A stretch of 64,000 bases of DNA from Pseudomonas faucium (GTDB lineage Bacteria; Pseudomonadota; Gammaproteobacteria; Pseudomonadales; Pseudomonadaceae). The notes under the pieces are model-generated. The model was not told where the DNA came from. It saw only the letters and a program-made list of their open reading frames with translations, and searched no databases. Numbering within the stretch: the first letter of the stretch is position 1; every line of letters begins with the position of its first letter. Made by a program: the position numbers and the translations under genes. The stretch lies in contig NZ_BQIP01000013.1 of assembly GCF_021602585.1 (NCBI RefSeq), forward strand, positions 62,001 through 126,000, given 5' to 3'. Positions 20,237 through 29,387 of the stretch are shown here, in pieces.

Positions 20237-21553
20237 ATGCCCTTCAGCCTCCTCCCCCGTTGGAAATCCCGCCAGCTCATCGCGGCCTCCAGCTTCATCC
20301 TGCTCGTCGCCTGCGCGGAAAAACCCACCGCCGCCGACGCCCTGCCGCTGGCGCCTGCCCAGCCCACGCCGGTAGTGACCCTGCCCAGCGCCACGCCCGA
20401 CGTCAGCACCGAAATCCAGCCATTGCAGACCTTTGCCCAATGGCAGGCTGGTTTCCGCCAGCAAGCGCTGCAGGCCGGCATCTCGGCCAGCACCTTCGAC
20501 CGCGCGTTCATTGGCGTCACGCCGGACATGGACGTGATCAAGGCCGACCGCAGCCAGCCCGAATTCACCCGCCCGGTGTGGGAATACCTCGATGGCGCGC
20601 TGTCCCCGCTGCGCGTGCGCAACGGCAAGCGCCTGCTGGAGCAGAACGCCGAGCTGCTTTCGCGCATCGAGCAACGCTATGGCGTCGACCGCCAGGTGCT
20701 GGTGTCGGTGTGGGGCATGGAGAGCAACTTCGGCCAGTTCCAGGGCAACAAGTCGGTGATCCGTTCGCTTGCCACCCTGGCCTACGAGGGGCGCCGCCCG
20801 CAGTTCGCCCAGGACCAGCTGATCGCCGCCTTGCAGATCATCCAGCACGGCGACATCCAGCCTGAAGCCATGCGCGGCTCGTGGGCCGGGGCCATGGGCC
20901 AGACCCAGTTCATCCCGACCACCTACAACACCCATGCGGTGGATTTCGACGGCGATGGCCGCCGCGATATCTGGAACAGCACGCCCGATGCCTTGGCCTC
21001 GACTGCCCACTACCTGCAGAGCTCTGGCTGGAAACGCGGCCAGCCATGGGGCTTCGAAGTGCAGGTGCCGCAAGGTTTCGACTACTGGCTGGCCGATGGC
21101 TCGCTGCGCAAACCGGTCAGCGAGTGGCTGCAGCTGGGCGTGAAGCTGCCGGCGGGCACGCAGTTGCCGGCGGGCAGCAACGAGCTGTCTGCCGCCCTGC
21201 TGCTGCCGGCGGGCGCCCGTGGCCCGGCGTTCCTGGTGCTGGACAACTTCCGCGCGATCCTCAAGTACAACAACTCGTCGTCCTATGCGTTGGCGGTGAG
21301 CTTGCTGGGCGATCGCTTCTCGGGCTGGGGGTTCATTGCCGGGAACTGGCCGAAGGAAGACTTGCCGCTGAGCCGCAGCGAGCGCATGGAACTGCAGAAC
21401 CTGCTGAACGCCAGCGGGCATGATGCGGGCAACCCGGATGGCATCATCGGCGCCAACACCCGCAAGGCGATCCGCAATGCCCAACAGGGGCTGGGGTGGC
21501 CGGCGGATGGGTATCCGACGCACAAGCTGCTCGATAGCCTGCGCCAACGGTGA
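20237..21553 (+). CDS. MltB-type lytic murein transglycosylase with peptidoglycan-binding domain
   Basis: The 438-aa lipoprotein has a signal ending in the lipobox LVAC (cysteine 27). A GH103 transglycosylase domain occupies about 65-355, with the catalytic-glutamate motif VWGMESNFGQF and the signatures SWAGAMGQTQFIPTTY and DFDGDGRRDIWNS. A PG_binding_1 domain closes the protein (about 375-435: LQNLLNASGH, GIIGANTRKAI). It cuts peptidoglycan glycan strands in the periplasm, forming anhydro-muropeptides. It resembles the SltB2/SltB3 branch of Pseudomonas. Confidence 0.9.
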   Translation: MPFSLLPRWKSRQLIAASSFILLVACAEKPTAADALPLAPAQPTPVVTLPSATPDVSTEIQPLQTFAQWQAGFRQQALQAGISASTFDRAFIGVTPDMDVIKADRSQPEFTRPVWEYLDGALSPLRVRNGKRLLEQNAELLSRIEQRYGVDRQVLVSVWGMESNFGQFQGNKSVIRSLATLAYEGRRPQFAQDQLIAALQIIQHGDIQPEAMRGSWAGAMGQTQFIPTTYNTHAVDFDGDGRRDIWNSTPDALASTAHYLQSSGWKRGQPWGFEVQVPQGFDYWLADGSLRKPVSEWLQLGVKLPAGTQLPAGSNELSAALLLPAGARGPAFLVLDNFRAILKYNNSSSYALAVSLLGDRFSGWGFIAGNWPKEDLPLSRSERMELQNLLNASGHDAGNPDGIIGANTRKAIRNAQQGLGWPADGYPTHKLLDSLRQR

Positions 21554-21560
21554 GAATGCT

Positions 21561-21664
21561 GGGGGGCGCTTTGCGCCCCTTTCGCGACACAAGGCCGCTC
21601 CTACAAGGCCCACGATTGCCTGTAGGAGCGGCCTTGTGTCGCGAAAGGGCCGCAAAGCGGCCCC
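21561..21664. repeat. REP pair of the TGTAGGAGCGGCCTTG family
   Basis: Two arms, CGCGACACAAGGCCGCTCCT (about 21583-21602) and its inverse (about 21622-21641), face each other. GC-rich GGGCGCTTTGCGCCC and GGCCGCAAAGCGGCCCC flanks extend them. This family differs in sequence from the GCCGGCAAGCCGGC family elsewhere in the window. It lies between converging genes and could end both transcripts. Confidence 0.85.
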
Positions 21665-21671
21665 GGCGATC

Positions 21672-22610
21672 TCAAGCCTTGAACAACCCCTGAGCCAACA
21701 CCAGGCTCCGTGCTTGGCTATCCAGCCTCACCCTGGCCCCCAGCGGCAAGCACACATTCGGATCACAATGCCCACTGCGCCACCCGGCCAGCACCGGCAC
21801 GCCCAGCGGCCCGAACACCGCCTGCAGCAACGGCGTCATCGCCGCCACGGTAATCCCGGCAAAATCCCCCACCAGCACGCCCCTCACGCCTTCGAGCTTG
21901 CCCGCCAGGCGCATCTGGGTCAGCAGGCGATCCACCCGGTACAGCGGCTCGTTGACGTCCTCGATGAACAGGATGCTGCCTTGCGTGTCGATCTCGGCCA
22001 GCGTGCCCAGGGTCGCCCCCAGCATCGACAGATTGCCGCCCAGCAACCGCCCACTGGCCACACCCGGTACCACGCAGCTCAAGGCAAACTCGCCAGGATG
22101 GGCAATCTCGTCACCCTCCCCCACCAACCCCGACAATTGCGCCAGCAGCGAAGACTCGGTCGGTTGCAGCTTGGCGCCCAGCAGGTCGGCATTGAGCATG
22201 CCCCCATGGAAGGTCAGCAAGCCGGTATGCCGGTAGATGGCCGTGTGCAATGCGGTGATGTCGCTGTAGCCGATCAGCGGCTTGGGGTGGCGGCGAATCA
22301 GCTCGAAGTCGAGCTTGTCGAGCAAGCGCATGCTGCCATAGCCGCCGCGCATGCACAGGATGGCATCGACAGCCGGGTCGGCGAAGGCGGCGTGCAGGTC
22401 ATCCAGCCGCTGCTGGTCAGTGCCGGCCAGATAACCCTGGGCCTGCTCGACGCCGGGATAGAGGCGGCAACGGTAACCGCGCTCGGCGAACCACTGGCTG
22501 GCCTTCTGCGCATCCAGCCGCGCCGGCCCGGCCGGGGCGACGATGGCAAAGCAGGCATCGCCCGGCAGCGCGGCTGGCAAGCGCGATCCGATGCTTTCAG
22601 GGGAATTCAT
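21672..22610 (-). CDS. ldcA: L,D-carboxypeptidase (murein tetrapeptide carboxypeptidase)
   Basis: LdcA removes the terminal D-alanine from cytoplasmic murein tetrapeptides so that they can be recycled; mpl at 42-43 kb acts next in the same route. The 312-aa S66-family protein starts at ATG 22610 behind GGAG. The longer frame is not conserved-looking. The expected Ser-Glu-His triad is Ser116 in IGYSDITAL, Glu217 in LFIEDVNEPLY and His281 in SGHCDPN. Confidence 0.93.
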   Translation of the reverse strand: MNSPESIGSRLPAALPGDACFAIVAPAGPARLDAQKASQWFAERGYRCRLYPGVEQAQGYLAGTDQQRLDDLHAAFADPAVDAILCMRGGYGSMRLLDKLDFELIRRHPKPLIGYSDITALHTAIYRHTGLLTFHGGMLNADLLGAKLQPTESSLLAQLSGLVGEGDEIAHPGEFALSCVVPGVASGRLLGGNLSMLGATLGTLAEIDTQGSILFIEDVNEPLYRVDRLLTQMRLAGKLEGVRGVLVGDFAGITVAAMTPLLQAVFGPLGVPVLAGWRSGHCDPNVCLPLGARVRLDSQARSLVLAQGLFKA

Positions 22611-22682
22611 CGTGCAACTCCTTGCAGGTAGAAGGCCGCCCAATATGCAGACGGAAGCGATTCCGACACAGTGGGAACGAGG

Positions 22683-22730
22683 CCCTAACAAAAATGCCGA
22701 TGCCGCCTTGCGGCGCACATCGGCATCGGC
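22683..22730 (-). terminator. Rho-independent terminator of lipA
   Basis: On the minus strand GCCGATGCCG and CGGCATCGGC form a perfect 10-bp stem (22721-22730 with 22696-22705), and the intervening bases can pair further. ATTTTTGTT follows, a good T-tract. It ends the long lip-dac-rod transcript. Confidence 0.85.
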
Positions 22731-22744
22731 CACTCGAACCAGGA

Positions 22745-23761
22745 TCAGAGCTTGATCTTGGCCTCGTGGGCTTGCTGGTCAGCATGGTAGGACGAACGCA
22801 CCAGCGGGCCGGATGCGACGTTCTTGAAGCCCATCTTGTAACCTTCCTCGGCGAACCAGGCGAAGGTGTCCGGGTGCACGAAACGCTGCACCGGCAGGTG
22901 GCTGCGCGACGGCTGCAGGTACTGGCCGAGGGTCAGCATGTCGATGTCGTGCTCGCGCATGCGCTGCATCACTTCGATCACTTCCTCGTCGGTCTCGCCC
23001 AGGCCGAGCATCAGGCCCGACTTGGTCGGCACGTGCGGCACCAGCTGCTTGAACTTCTGCAACAGGTCCAGCGACCAGTCGTAGTCGGAACCCGGGCGCG
23101 CGGCCTTGTACAGGCGCGGTACGGTTTCCAGGTTGTGGTTGAACACATCCGGCGGCTCTTGGGCGGTGATTTCCAGCGCCACGTCCATGCGGCCGCGGTA
23201 GTCCGGCACCAGGGTTTCGAGCTGCACGCCCGGCGACAGCGCGCGGATTTCGCGGATGCAGTCGGCAAAGTGCTGGGCACCGCCGTCACGCAGGTCGTCG
23301 CGGTCCACCGAGGTGATCACCACGTACTTCAGGCGCAGGTCGGCGATGGCCACGGCCAGGTTCTTCGGCTCGTCCAGGTCCAGCGGCTTCGGCCGGCCGT
23401 GGCCGACGTCGCAGAACGGGCAGCGACGGGTGCAGATGTCACCCATGATCATGAAGGTCGCGGTGCCACCGGAGAAGCACTCGCCCAGGTTCGGGCAGGA
23501 CGCTTCTTCGCACACGCTGTGCAGCTTGTGCTTGCGCAGCAGCTGCTTGATGCGGTCGACCTCCGGGGAAACCGGGATTCGCACGCGGATCCAGTCCGGT
23601 TTCTTCGGCAGTTCATCGGTGGGGATGATCTTCACCGGGATGCGCGCGACCTTTTCGGCGCCACGCAGCTTGACCCCAGCTTCCACCTTCTTCGGCGCTG
23701 GGCGCGGGGTGGCATCCTGGGTAGGTATCAGGTTCGGCACGGCTTCTTGCACAGTTGTCAT
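22745..23761 (-). CDS. lipA: Lipoyl synthase
   Basis: LipA inserts two sulfurs into protein-bound octanoyl groups. The 338-aa radical-SAM enzyme has the auxiliary-cluster cysteines 84, 89 and 95 ([12 protein letters not shown]). The SAM-cluster motif CTRRCPFCD supplies cysteines 110, 114 and 117. A proline-rich N-terminal stretch precedes RIPVKIIP. lipB lies two bases upstream in the same operon, so octanoyl transfer and sulfur insertion are made together. Confidence 0.97.
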   Translation of the reverse strand: MTTVQEAVPNLIPTQDATPRPAPKKVEAGVKLRGAEKVARIPVKIIPTDELPKKPDWIRVRIPVSPEVDRIKQLLRKHKLHSVCEEASCPNLGECFSGGTATFMIMGDICTRRCPFCDVGHGRPKPLDLDEPKNLAVAIADLRLKYVVITSVDRDDLRDGGAQHFADCIREIRALSPGVQLETLVPDYRGRMDVALEITAQEPPDVFNHNLETVPRLYKAARPGSDYDWSLDLLQKFKQLVPHVPTKSGLMLGLGETDEEVIEVMQRMREHDIDMLTLGQYLQPSRSHLPVQRFVHPDTFAWFAEEGYKMGFKNVASGPLVRSSYHADQQAHEAKIKL

Positions 23762-23763
23762 AT

Positions 23764-24411
23764 TCAGTCGATTCCGCCCGTGAGGGTCGTCTGCTCAGCG
23801 TAGTCGAGGTGCTTGACCAGCTGTCCGCGCAGCCTTGTCCTGACCTCGTCGAGTTCGATCGGGCCTGCCAGGTCACGCAGCTGGGTCATGGCCAGCCCCG
23901 CATACCCGCAGGGGTTGATTCGGCGGAATGGCGCAAGGTCCATGTCCACGTTCAGAGCAAGGCCGTGGAAAGAACGGCCATTGCGGATTCGCAGGCCAAG
24001 GGAGGCGATCTTCGCTCCATCGACGTAGACACCCGGCGCATCGGGCTTGGCCGCCGCGTGGACGCCGTAGCTGGCCAGCAGGTCGATCAGGGTCTGCTCG
24101 ATACGGCTGACCAGTTCGCGCACGCCAAAGCCCAGGCGGCGCACGTCCAGCAACAGGTAGGCAACCAGCTGGCCGGGGCCATGGTAGGTCACCTGGCCGC
24201 CGCGGTCGGTCTGCACCACCGGGATATCGCCCGGCACCAGCAGGTGCTCGGCCTTGCCGGCCTGGCCCTGGGTGAAGACCGCGGGGTGCTCGACCAGCCA
24301 GATTTCGTCCTGGCTGTCCGGGCTACGCTGCTCGGTGAAGCGACGCATGGCCTCCAGCACCGGTTCATAGGGCTGCAGGCCAAGTTCGCGAATACCGAGG
24401 CAAAGGGACAT
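23764..24411 (-). CDS. lipB: Octanoyl-[ACP]:protein N-octanoyltransferase
   Basis: LipB moves octanoate from acyl carrier protein to the lipoyl domains of 2-oxoacid dehydrogenases and the glycine cleavage H protein. The 215-aa sequence contains [19 protein letters not shown] (about 67-85), Lys134 in GAKIASLG and the acyl-carrying Cys168 in INPCGYAG. It overlaps the upstream ybeD by one base, a coupled arrangement. Confidence 0.96.
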   Translation of the reverse strand: MSLCLGIRELGLQPYEPVLEAMRRFTEQRSPDSQDEIWLVEHPAVFTQGQAGKAEHLLVPGDIPVVQTDRGGQVTYHGPGQLVAYLLLDVRRLGFGVRELVSRIEQTLIDLLASYGVHAAAKPDAPGVYVDGAKIASLGLRIRNGRSFHGLALNVDMDLAPFRRINPCGYAGLAMTQLRDLAGPIELDEVRTRLRGQLVKHLDYAEQTTLTGGID

Positions 24412-24686
24412 CAGAGCACCATTTTCACGATGCCGGTCGCGCGCAGGGCGCTGTTGATATCGTGCAGCTGGTTCTCGCTTTCGGCAACGATGTGCAATTG
24501 CACGGTGGTGTACTTGCCTTCCTTGCTCTGGCGCTCGGCCAGGGTGGAAAGGTCGACCTTGGCGTGCTTGCTCAGGACTTCGATCACCATGTCCTTGAAG
24601 CCCACCACGGTGTCACCGATGACCTTGATCGGGTAATCGGCGCAGGGGAATTCGATTTTGTGCGACTTGACGTCAGGTTCGCTCAT
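24411..24686 (-). CDS. ybeD: DUF493 family protein YbeD
   Basis: This is a 91-aa ACT-like small protein of the YbeD family. Recognisable parts are [15 protein letters not shown] near the N terminus and [20 protein letters not shown]. Function is not established, although the gene sits between dacA and lipB in most gamma-proteobacteria, as here. It ends one base into lipB. Confidence 0.93.
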   Translation of the reverse strand: MSEPDVKSHKIEFPCADYPIKVIGDTVVGFKDMVIEVLSKHAKVDLSTLAERQSKEGKYTTVQLHIVAESENQLHDINSALRATGIVKMVL

Positions 24687-24760
24687 GGCGGAAACGGCCT
24701 CGTAAGCCGTGGCAACAACAACGCCCCCGCAAGATCAGCGGGGGCGTGGCAGGTCACGTA

Positions 24761-25921
24761 TCAGTTGAACAACCCGTAGAAGAATAGACGGATGCTATCC
24801 CACATACGACGGATGAAACCACCTTCCTCGACACCATCAAGGGCGATCAGGTCGGCGCTGTGAACCACGTTCTCGTCCAGTTTGACTTCCACCTTGCCGA
24901 TCACGTCACCTTTGGCGATCGGAGCGGTGAGCTGCGGGTTCATGGTCATCGAAGCCTGCAGGCGCTTCAATTGGCCTTTAGGCATAGTCATGGTCAGGTC
25001 GTTGGCCAGGCCCGCCTTGACGATGCTGGTCGCGCCCTTCCAGACCGGCGCCTGGGTCAGCTCGGTGCCCTTCTGGTAGAAGGTCTGGGTTTCGAAGAAG
25101 CGGAAGCCATAGGTCAGCAGCTTCTGGGTCTCGGCAGCACGGGACTGCTCGCTGTTGGTGCCGAACACCACGGCGATCAGGCGCTGGCCGTCGCGTACCG
25201 CCGAAGCCACCATGCAGTAGCCGGCTTCGTCGGTGTGGCCGGTCTTCAGGCCATCGACGGTCTTGTCACGCCACAGCAGCAGGTTGCGGTTCGGCTGCTT
25301 GATGTTGTTCCAGAAGAACTCTTTCTGCGAGTAGATCGCATAGTGCGCCGGGTCGACGTCGATGATGGCACGGGCCAGCAGCGCCATGTCGTGGGCCGAC
25401 GAGTAGTGATCCGGGTTCGGCAGGCCGGTCGGGTTCATGAAGTGGCTGTTGGACATGCCAAGGTCGGCGGCCGTCTTGTTCATCATGTCGGCGAAGGCGT
25501 CTTCGCTGCCGGCGATGTGCTCGGACAGGGCCACCGATGCGTCGTTGCCCGACTGGATGATGATGCCGTGCAGCAGGTCGCTGACGGTGACCTGGCTGCC
25601 CACCTTGATGAACATGCGCGAACCACCGGTGCGCCAGGCGTTTTCGCTGACGGTGACCGGGTCGTTCTCGCCGATCTGGCCACGACGGATGTCCAGGGTG
25701 GCGATGTAGGCGGTCATCAGCTTGGTCAGGCTGGCCGGCGGCAGGCGCTCGTCACCGTTGTTCTCGACCAGCACGTTGCCGCTGGACGCGTCCATGAGTA
25801 CGTAGGACTTGGCTGCCAGTTGCGGTGGTGCCGGCATCATTTGCTCGGCCGCGAAGGCGGCGGGCGTGATCATCAGCAGTACAGGCAGGCAAAGTCGTTT
25901 GGCAAGGTTGGTGATGTTCAT
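24761..25921 (-). CDS. dacA: D-alanyl-D-alanine carboxypeptidase (PBP5/6 type)
   Basis: DacA trims the terminal D-alanine of peptidoglycan pentapeptides in the periplasm. The 386-aa product from ATG 25921 has a signal peptide ending AFA (about 24). The peptidase domain carries S64-L-T-K67, S124-G-N and K226-T-G. A C-terminal beta domain follows, and an amphipathic tail (IRRMWDSIRLFFYGLFN) serves as membrane anchor. The longer frame to 26032 would hide the signal peptide. Confidence 0.96.
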   Translation of the reverse strand: MNITNLAKRLCLPVLLMITPAAFAAEQMMPAPPQLAAKSYVLMDASSGNVLVENNGDERLPPASLTKLMTAYIATLDIRRGQIGENDPVTVSENAWRTGGSRMFIKVGSQVTVSDLLHGIIIQSGNDASVALSEHIAGSEDAFADMMNKTAADLGMSNSHFMNPTGLPNPDHYSSAHDMALLARAIIDVDPAHYAIYSQKEFFWNNIKQPNRNLLLWRDKTVDGLKTGHTDEAGYCMVASAVRDGQRLIAVVFGTNSEQSRAAETQKLLTYGFRFFETQTFYQKGTELTQAPVWKGATSIVKAGLANDLTMTMPKGQLKRLQASMTMNPQLTAPIAKGDVIGKVEVKLDENVVHSADLIALDGVEEGGFIRRMWDSIRLFFYGLFN

Positions 25922-26078
25922 CCGTCTCTCGAAAATCGCTAATGGTCTGAGATGTTCCCTGGGCCACATCGTGTGCCCAGCGCCAGTCAGTCTAGTTTTG
26001 GTGGCTGCAATGCAGCCCGGCGCAACGCGCAAAAGCTGGCATTGTACATGGCCGGGCCCGGCAATTCATGACAAAACC

Positions 26079-26195
26079 TGTAGGAGCGGCCTTGCGTCGC
26101 GAAAGGGCTGCACAGCAGCCCCGGTACTCTGCGCGATAAGGCATAAATCGGGGCCGCTTTGCGGCCCTTTCGCGACGCAAGGCCGCTCCTACATG
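26079..26195. repeat. Long REP pair between rlpA and dacA
   Basis: The arm TGTAGGAGCGGCCTTGCGTC (from 26081) continues to GCGAAAGGGCTGC and is matched by an inverted arm ending near 26193. The arms are nearly 45 bases with few mismatches, around a centre of about 30 bases. It is the same family as at 21561-21664. Both flanking genes point the same way, so the element lies within the operon span. Confidence 0.85.
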
Positions 26196-26212
26196 ACACA
26201 GCAGCGCCATTG

Positions 26213-27214
26213 TCAGTCAGCTGTGACCAGCTTGGCCTGCCCAAGGTTCGCCAGGCGGATGCTGTCTTGCGCCTGCTGGATCTCGCCCTGGCTGTTGATC
26301 GGCCCCAGGCGCACCCGGTGCAGGGTCTGCTGGTTACGCACGATGGAGCTGATGAATACCGGCGCACTGACCATGGTGCTGAGCTTGGAGCGCAGCAGTT
26401 CGGCGGCGTCCGGGTTGGCGAAGGCGCCCACCTGGAGGAAGCTGCCGCCGTTGGCGCCCGGCACATTGCCGCCGCCCACCTGCACCGGCACCACCGGCGC
26501 CGCATGCTGCTGTGGCGGCGGCGTCCATTGCTCGACGCGCCCGGTGGTGGCCGGAATCGCCTGGGTCTGCGCCACCTGAGGCTCCTTCAGCACCAGCGGC
26601 GGCTGCTGGCCGCGCTGGGCCCACCATTGCTGCGGGTCGATGCCTTCGACGCGCACGTGGGCGGTGCCGATCTCGGCGTAGCCGAGCTTCTTGGCGGCGG
26701 CATAGGAGAGATCGATGATGCGGTCGGAGTAGAACGGGCCACGGTCGTTGACCCGCAGGATCACGCTGCGCCCGTTGGCCAGGTTGGTCACCCGCACGTA
26801 GGCCGGCAGCGGCAGGGTCTTGTGCGCCGCGCTCATGCCGTACAGGTCATACAGCTCGCCGTTGGCGGTGTTCTGGCCATGGAACTTGGTGCCGTACCAC
26901 GAGGCCGTGCCCTCGGCGCGGTAGCTGCGCGAGTCCTGCATCGGGTAGTAGGTCTTGCCCAGCACCGTGTACGGGTTGGCCTTGTAGGCACCGTTGTGCA
27001 CGGTCGGGGTGGCATCGGGGATCTTGTTGACGTCCACGTCCCACCACGGCGCACCGTCCTTGTGGGCGCGGTTGATGTCCAGGCCCGGCTGCGAGCGCAC
27101 GGCATTGCCGCTGGCCTTGGTGGTCGGGCGGCTGGACGAACAGCTGACCAGCAGCATGCCGACGGCCATGCAGGTCAGCAGCTTGAAGGTGTTGGCAGAG
27201 AAGATTGCGCGCAT
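26213..27214 (-). CDS. rlpA: Septal ring/endolytic lytic transglycosylase RlpA
   Basis: RlpA is an outer-membrane lipoprotein that cleaves denuded glycan strands, in Pseudomonas mainly at the septum. The 333-aa protein has the lipobox LVSC (about 22-25). A double-psi beta-barrel domain (about 100-190) contains GTASWYGTKFHGQNTANGE and RVNDRGPF. A proline/glutamine linker leads to a C-terminal SPOR domain (about 255-330: GSFLQVGAFANPDAAELL) that binds denuded peptidoglycan. Its start overlaps the mltB stop by one base. Confidence 0.95.
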   Translation of the reverse strand: MRAIFSANTFKLLTCMAVGMLLVSCSSSRPTTKASGNAVRSQPGLDINRAHKDGAPWWDVDVNKIPDATPTVHNGAYKANPYTVLGKTYYPMQDSRSYRAEGTASWYGTKFHGQNTANGELYDLYGMSAAHKTLPLPAYVRVTNLANGRSVILRVNDRGPFYSDRIIDLSYAAAKKLGYAEIGTAHVRVEGIDPQQWWAQRGQQPPLVLKEPQVAQTQAIPATTGRVEQWTPPPQQHAAPVVPVQVGGGNVPGANGGSFLQVGAFANPDAAELLRSKLSTMVSAPVFISSIVRNQQTLHRVRLGPINSQGEIQQAQDSIRLANLGQAKLVTAD

Positions 27215-28224
27215 TACTTGACGCCCCGTGCTTGGACCAGCTGTTCAGCGAGCTGATGCACCGCCATGGCATACATCACGCTGCGGTTGTAGCGCGTGAT
27301 CGCGTAGAAGTTCTTCAGGCCCATCCAGTACTCGGGGCCGTTGTCGCCCTCCAGGCGGAAGGCGGTAACCGGCAGATCATCGCGCAACGCATCATGACTC
27401 GACCAGCCCAGCGCCCGCAACTCCCCGGCCGTGCGGGTCGGCTCGATACCGGTGGTCAGGCCCTCGTCGGCCCGTGCGCCGCTGACATCGGCGCGGCTGA
27501 CCACCGGCTGGCCGGCCAGCCAGCCGTGGCGCTTGAAGTAGTTGGCGACGCTGCCGATGGCATCGTCGGGGTTGTTCCAGATGTTGATATGGCCGTCGCC
27601 GTCGAAATCCACGGCGTAGTTGCGAAAACTGCTCGGCATGAACTGCGGCAGGCCCATGGCACCGGCATAGGAGCCCTTGAGCGTGAGCGGGTCGAGTTGC
27701 TCGTCGCGCGCCAGCAGCAGGTACTCGCGCAGCTCCTTGCGGAAGAAGTCGGCGCGCGGCGGGTAGTCGAAGCCCAGGGTCGACAGGGCATCGATGACCC
27801 GGTAGTTGCCGGTATTGCGGCCGAAGAAGGTCTCCACGCCGATGATCGAGACGATGTACTGCGCCGGCACGCCGTATTCCTGCTCGGCACGCGCCAGCAC
27901 CGCCTCGTGCTGGCGCCAGAAGTCCACCCCGCGGGCGATGCGCGCGTCGGTGATGAACATCGGCCGGTAGTCCTTCCACGGCTTGACCCGCTCGGCGGGG
28001 CGCGAAATGGCGTCGAGGATCGACTGCTTGCGATGCACCTCGCGGAACACGCCGGTCAATTGTTCGCTGGCAAAACCGTAGTCGCGAGCCATTTCGCTGA
28101 CGAACTCGGCCACCTGGGGCGAGTTGTCGTAGTCGCCGGCATGGGCCTGCTGGACAGCGCTGAACAGGCCCACCGCGCCGATCCACGGCGCACAACGGGC
28201 AGCCCAGTTACGCACTGCTTGCAT
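27214..28224 (-). CDS. mltB: Membrane-bound lytic murein transglycosylase B
   Basis: The 336-aa GH103 enzyme starts at ATG 28224, with AAGG 11 bases upstream; a GTG four codons earlier is possible. It has a signal sequence (about 1-29) and the catalytic motif IIGVETFFGRNTGNYRV. The family signatures SYAGAMGLPQFMPSSF and DFDGDGHINIWNN follow. Unlike the 20.2-21.6 kb paralogue it has no peptidoglycan-binding domain. It sits between rodA and rlpA, so its cutting may be linked to elongation. Confidence 0.94.
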   Translation of the reverse strand: MQAVRNWAARCAPWIGAVGLFSAVQQAHAGDYDNSPQVAEFVSEMARDYGFASEQLTGVFREVHRKQSILDAISRPAERVKPWKDYRPMFITDARIARGVDFWRQHEAVLARAEQEYGVPAQYIVSIIGVETFFGRNTGNYRVIDALSTLGFDYPPRADFFRKELREYLLLARDEQLDPLTLKGSYAGAMGLPQFMPSSFRNYAVDFDGDGHINIWNNPDDAIGSVANYFKRHGWLAGQPVVSRADVSGARADEGLTTGIEPTRTAGELRALGWSSHDALRDDLPVTAFRLEGDNGPEYWMGLKNFYAITRYNRSVMYAMAVHQLAEQLVQARGVK

Positions 28225-28241
28225 GAAATTCTTCACCTTAT

Positions 28242-29387
28242 TCAAACCTGTGCGATCCATTTGCGGTGCGTATGGATCGACATCAGAACGCCAAACGCTG
28301 ACAGCAGCGTCACCAACGAAGTTCCGCCATAGCTGATGAAGGGCAGCGGCACGCCCACCACGGGCAGAAGGCCGCTGACCATACCGATATTGACGAACAC
28401 GTACACAAAGAAGGTCATGGTCAAGCTGCCCGCCAGCAGCTTGCCGTAGAGAGTCTGGGCCTGGGCTGTGATCATCAGCCCGCGGCCGATCAGCAGCAGG
28501 TAGACGATCAGCAGCAGGCAGATGCCGACCAGGCCGAACTCCTCGCCCAGCACGGCGATGATGAAGTCGGTGTGGCTTTCCGGCAAAAAGTCCAGGTGCG
28601 ACTGGGTGCCCAGCAGCCAGCCCTTGCCGAACACCCCGCCGGAGCCGATCGCCGCCTTGGACTGGATGATGTTCCAGCCAGTGCCCAGCGGGTCGCTTTC
28701 CGGGTCGAGGAAGGTCAGTACGCGCTGCTTCTGGTAGTCGTGCATCACGAAGAACCACATGGCCACCGCCACCGGCACCGCCGCCGCCAGCACGCTGATG
28801 ATCCAGCGCCAGCGCAGGCCGCCCATGAACAGCACGAAGGCCCCGGAGGCGAGAATCAGCAACGCGGTACCCAGGTCGGGCTGGCGGACGATGAGGATGA
28901 ACGGCATGCCGATCAGCACCAGGCTGATGGCCACGTGCTTGAGCTGTGGCGGCAAGGTGCGCTTGGACAGGTACCAGGCGATCGTCGCCGGCATGATGAT
29001 CTTCATGAACTCGGAGGGCTGGAAGCGGATCACCCCGGGGATGTTGATCCAGCGCGTGGCGCCCATGGCGTTGTGGCCCATGACGTCCACCACGATCAGC
29101 AGGAACACCCCGGCCAGGTAGGCCAACGGCACCCAGCGGGCCATGAAGCGCGGCTCGAGCTGGGCGATGACGAACATCGACACCAGGCCGATGCCGAACG
29201 AGGTGGCCTGCTTGAGCAGCAGGTCCCAGTTCTTGCCACTGGCCGAATACAGCACGAACAGGCTGCCGGCCGCGAGGGTCAGCAGAATGACCAGCAACGG
29301 GCCGTCGATGTGGATGCGCTGCAGAAAGCTCGCGCGCCGACGCATCACGTCCTCGCTGGAGAGCATGCGATCGAAATTGTTCTTCAC
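28242..29387 (-). CDS. rodA: Rod-shape SEDS glycosyltransferase RodA
   Basis: RodA polymerises lipid II for side-wall growth, working with PBP2. The 381-aa SEDS protein has about ten membrane segments. It carries the conserved GKGWLLGTQSHLDFLPESHT loop, the IAVLGEEFG segment that follows and the C-terminal PFISYGGTSL motif. Its start overlaps the mrdA stop by four bases (ATGA), fitting a fixed stoichiometry of the pair. Confidence 0.97.
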   Translation of the reverse strand: MKNNFDRMLSSEDVMRRRASFLQRIHIDGPLLVILLTLAAGSLFVLYSASGKNWDLLLKQATSFGIGLVSMFVIAQLEPRFMARWVPLAYLAGVFLLIVVDVMGHNAMGATRWINIPGVIRFQPSEFMKIIMPATIAWYLSKRTLPPQLKHVAISLVLIGMPFILIVRQPDLGTALLILASGAFVLFMGGLRWRWIISVLAAAVPVAVAMWFFVMHDYQKQRVLTFLDPESDPLGTGWNIIQSKAAIGSGGVFGKGWLLGTQSHLDFLPESHTDFIIAVLGEEFGLVGICLLLIVYLLLIGRGLMITAQAQTLYGKLLAGSLTMTFFVYVFVNIGMVSGLLPVVGVPLPFISYGGTSLVTLLSAFGVLMSIHTHRKWIAQV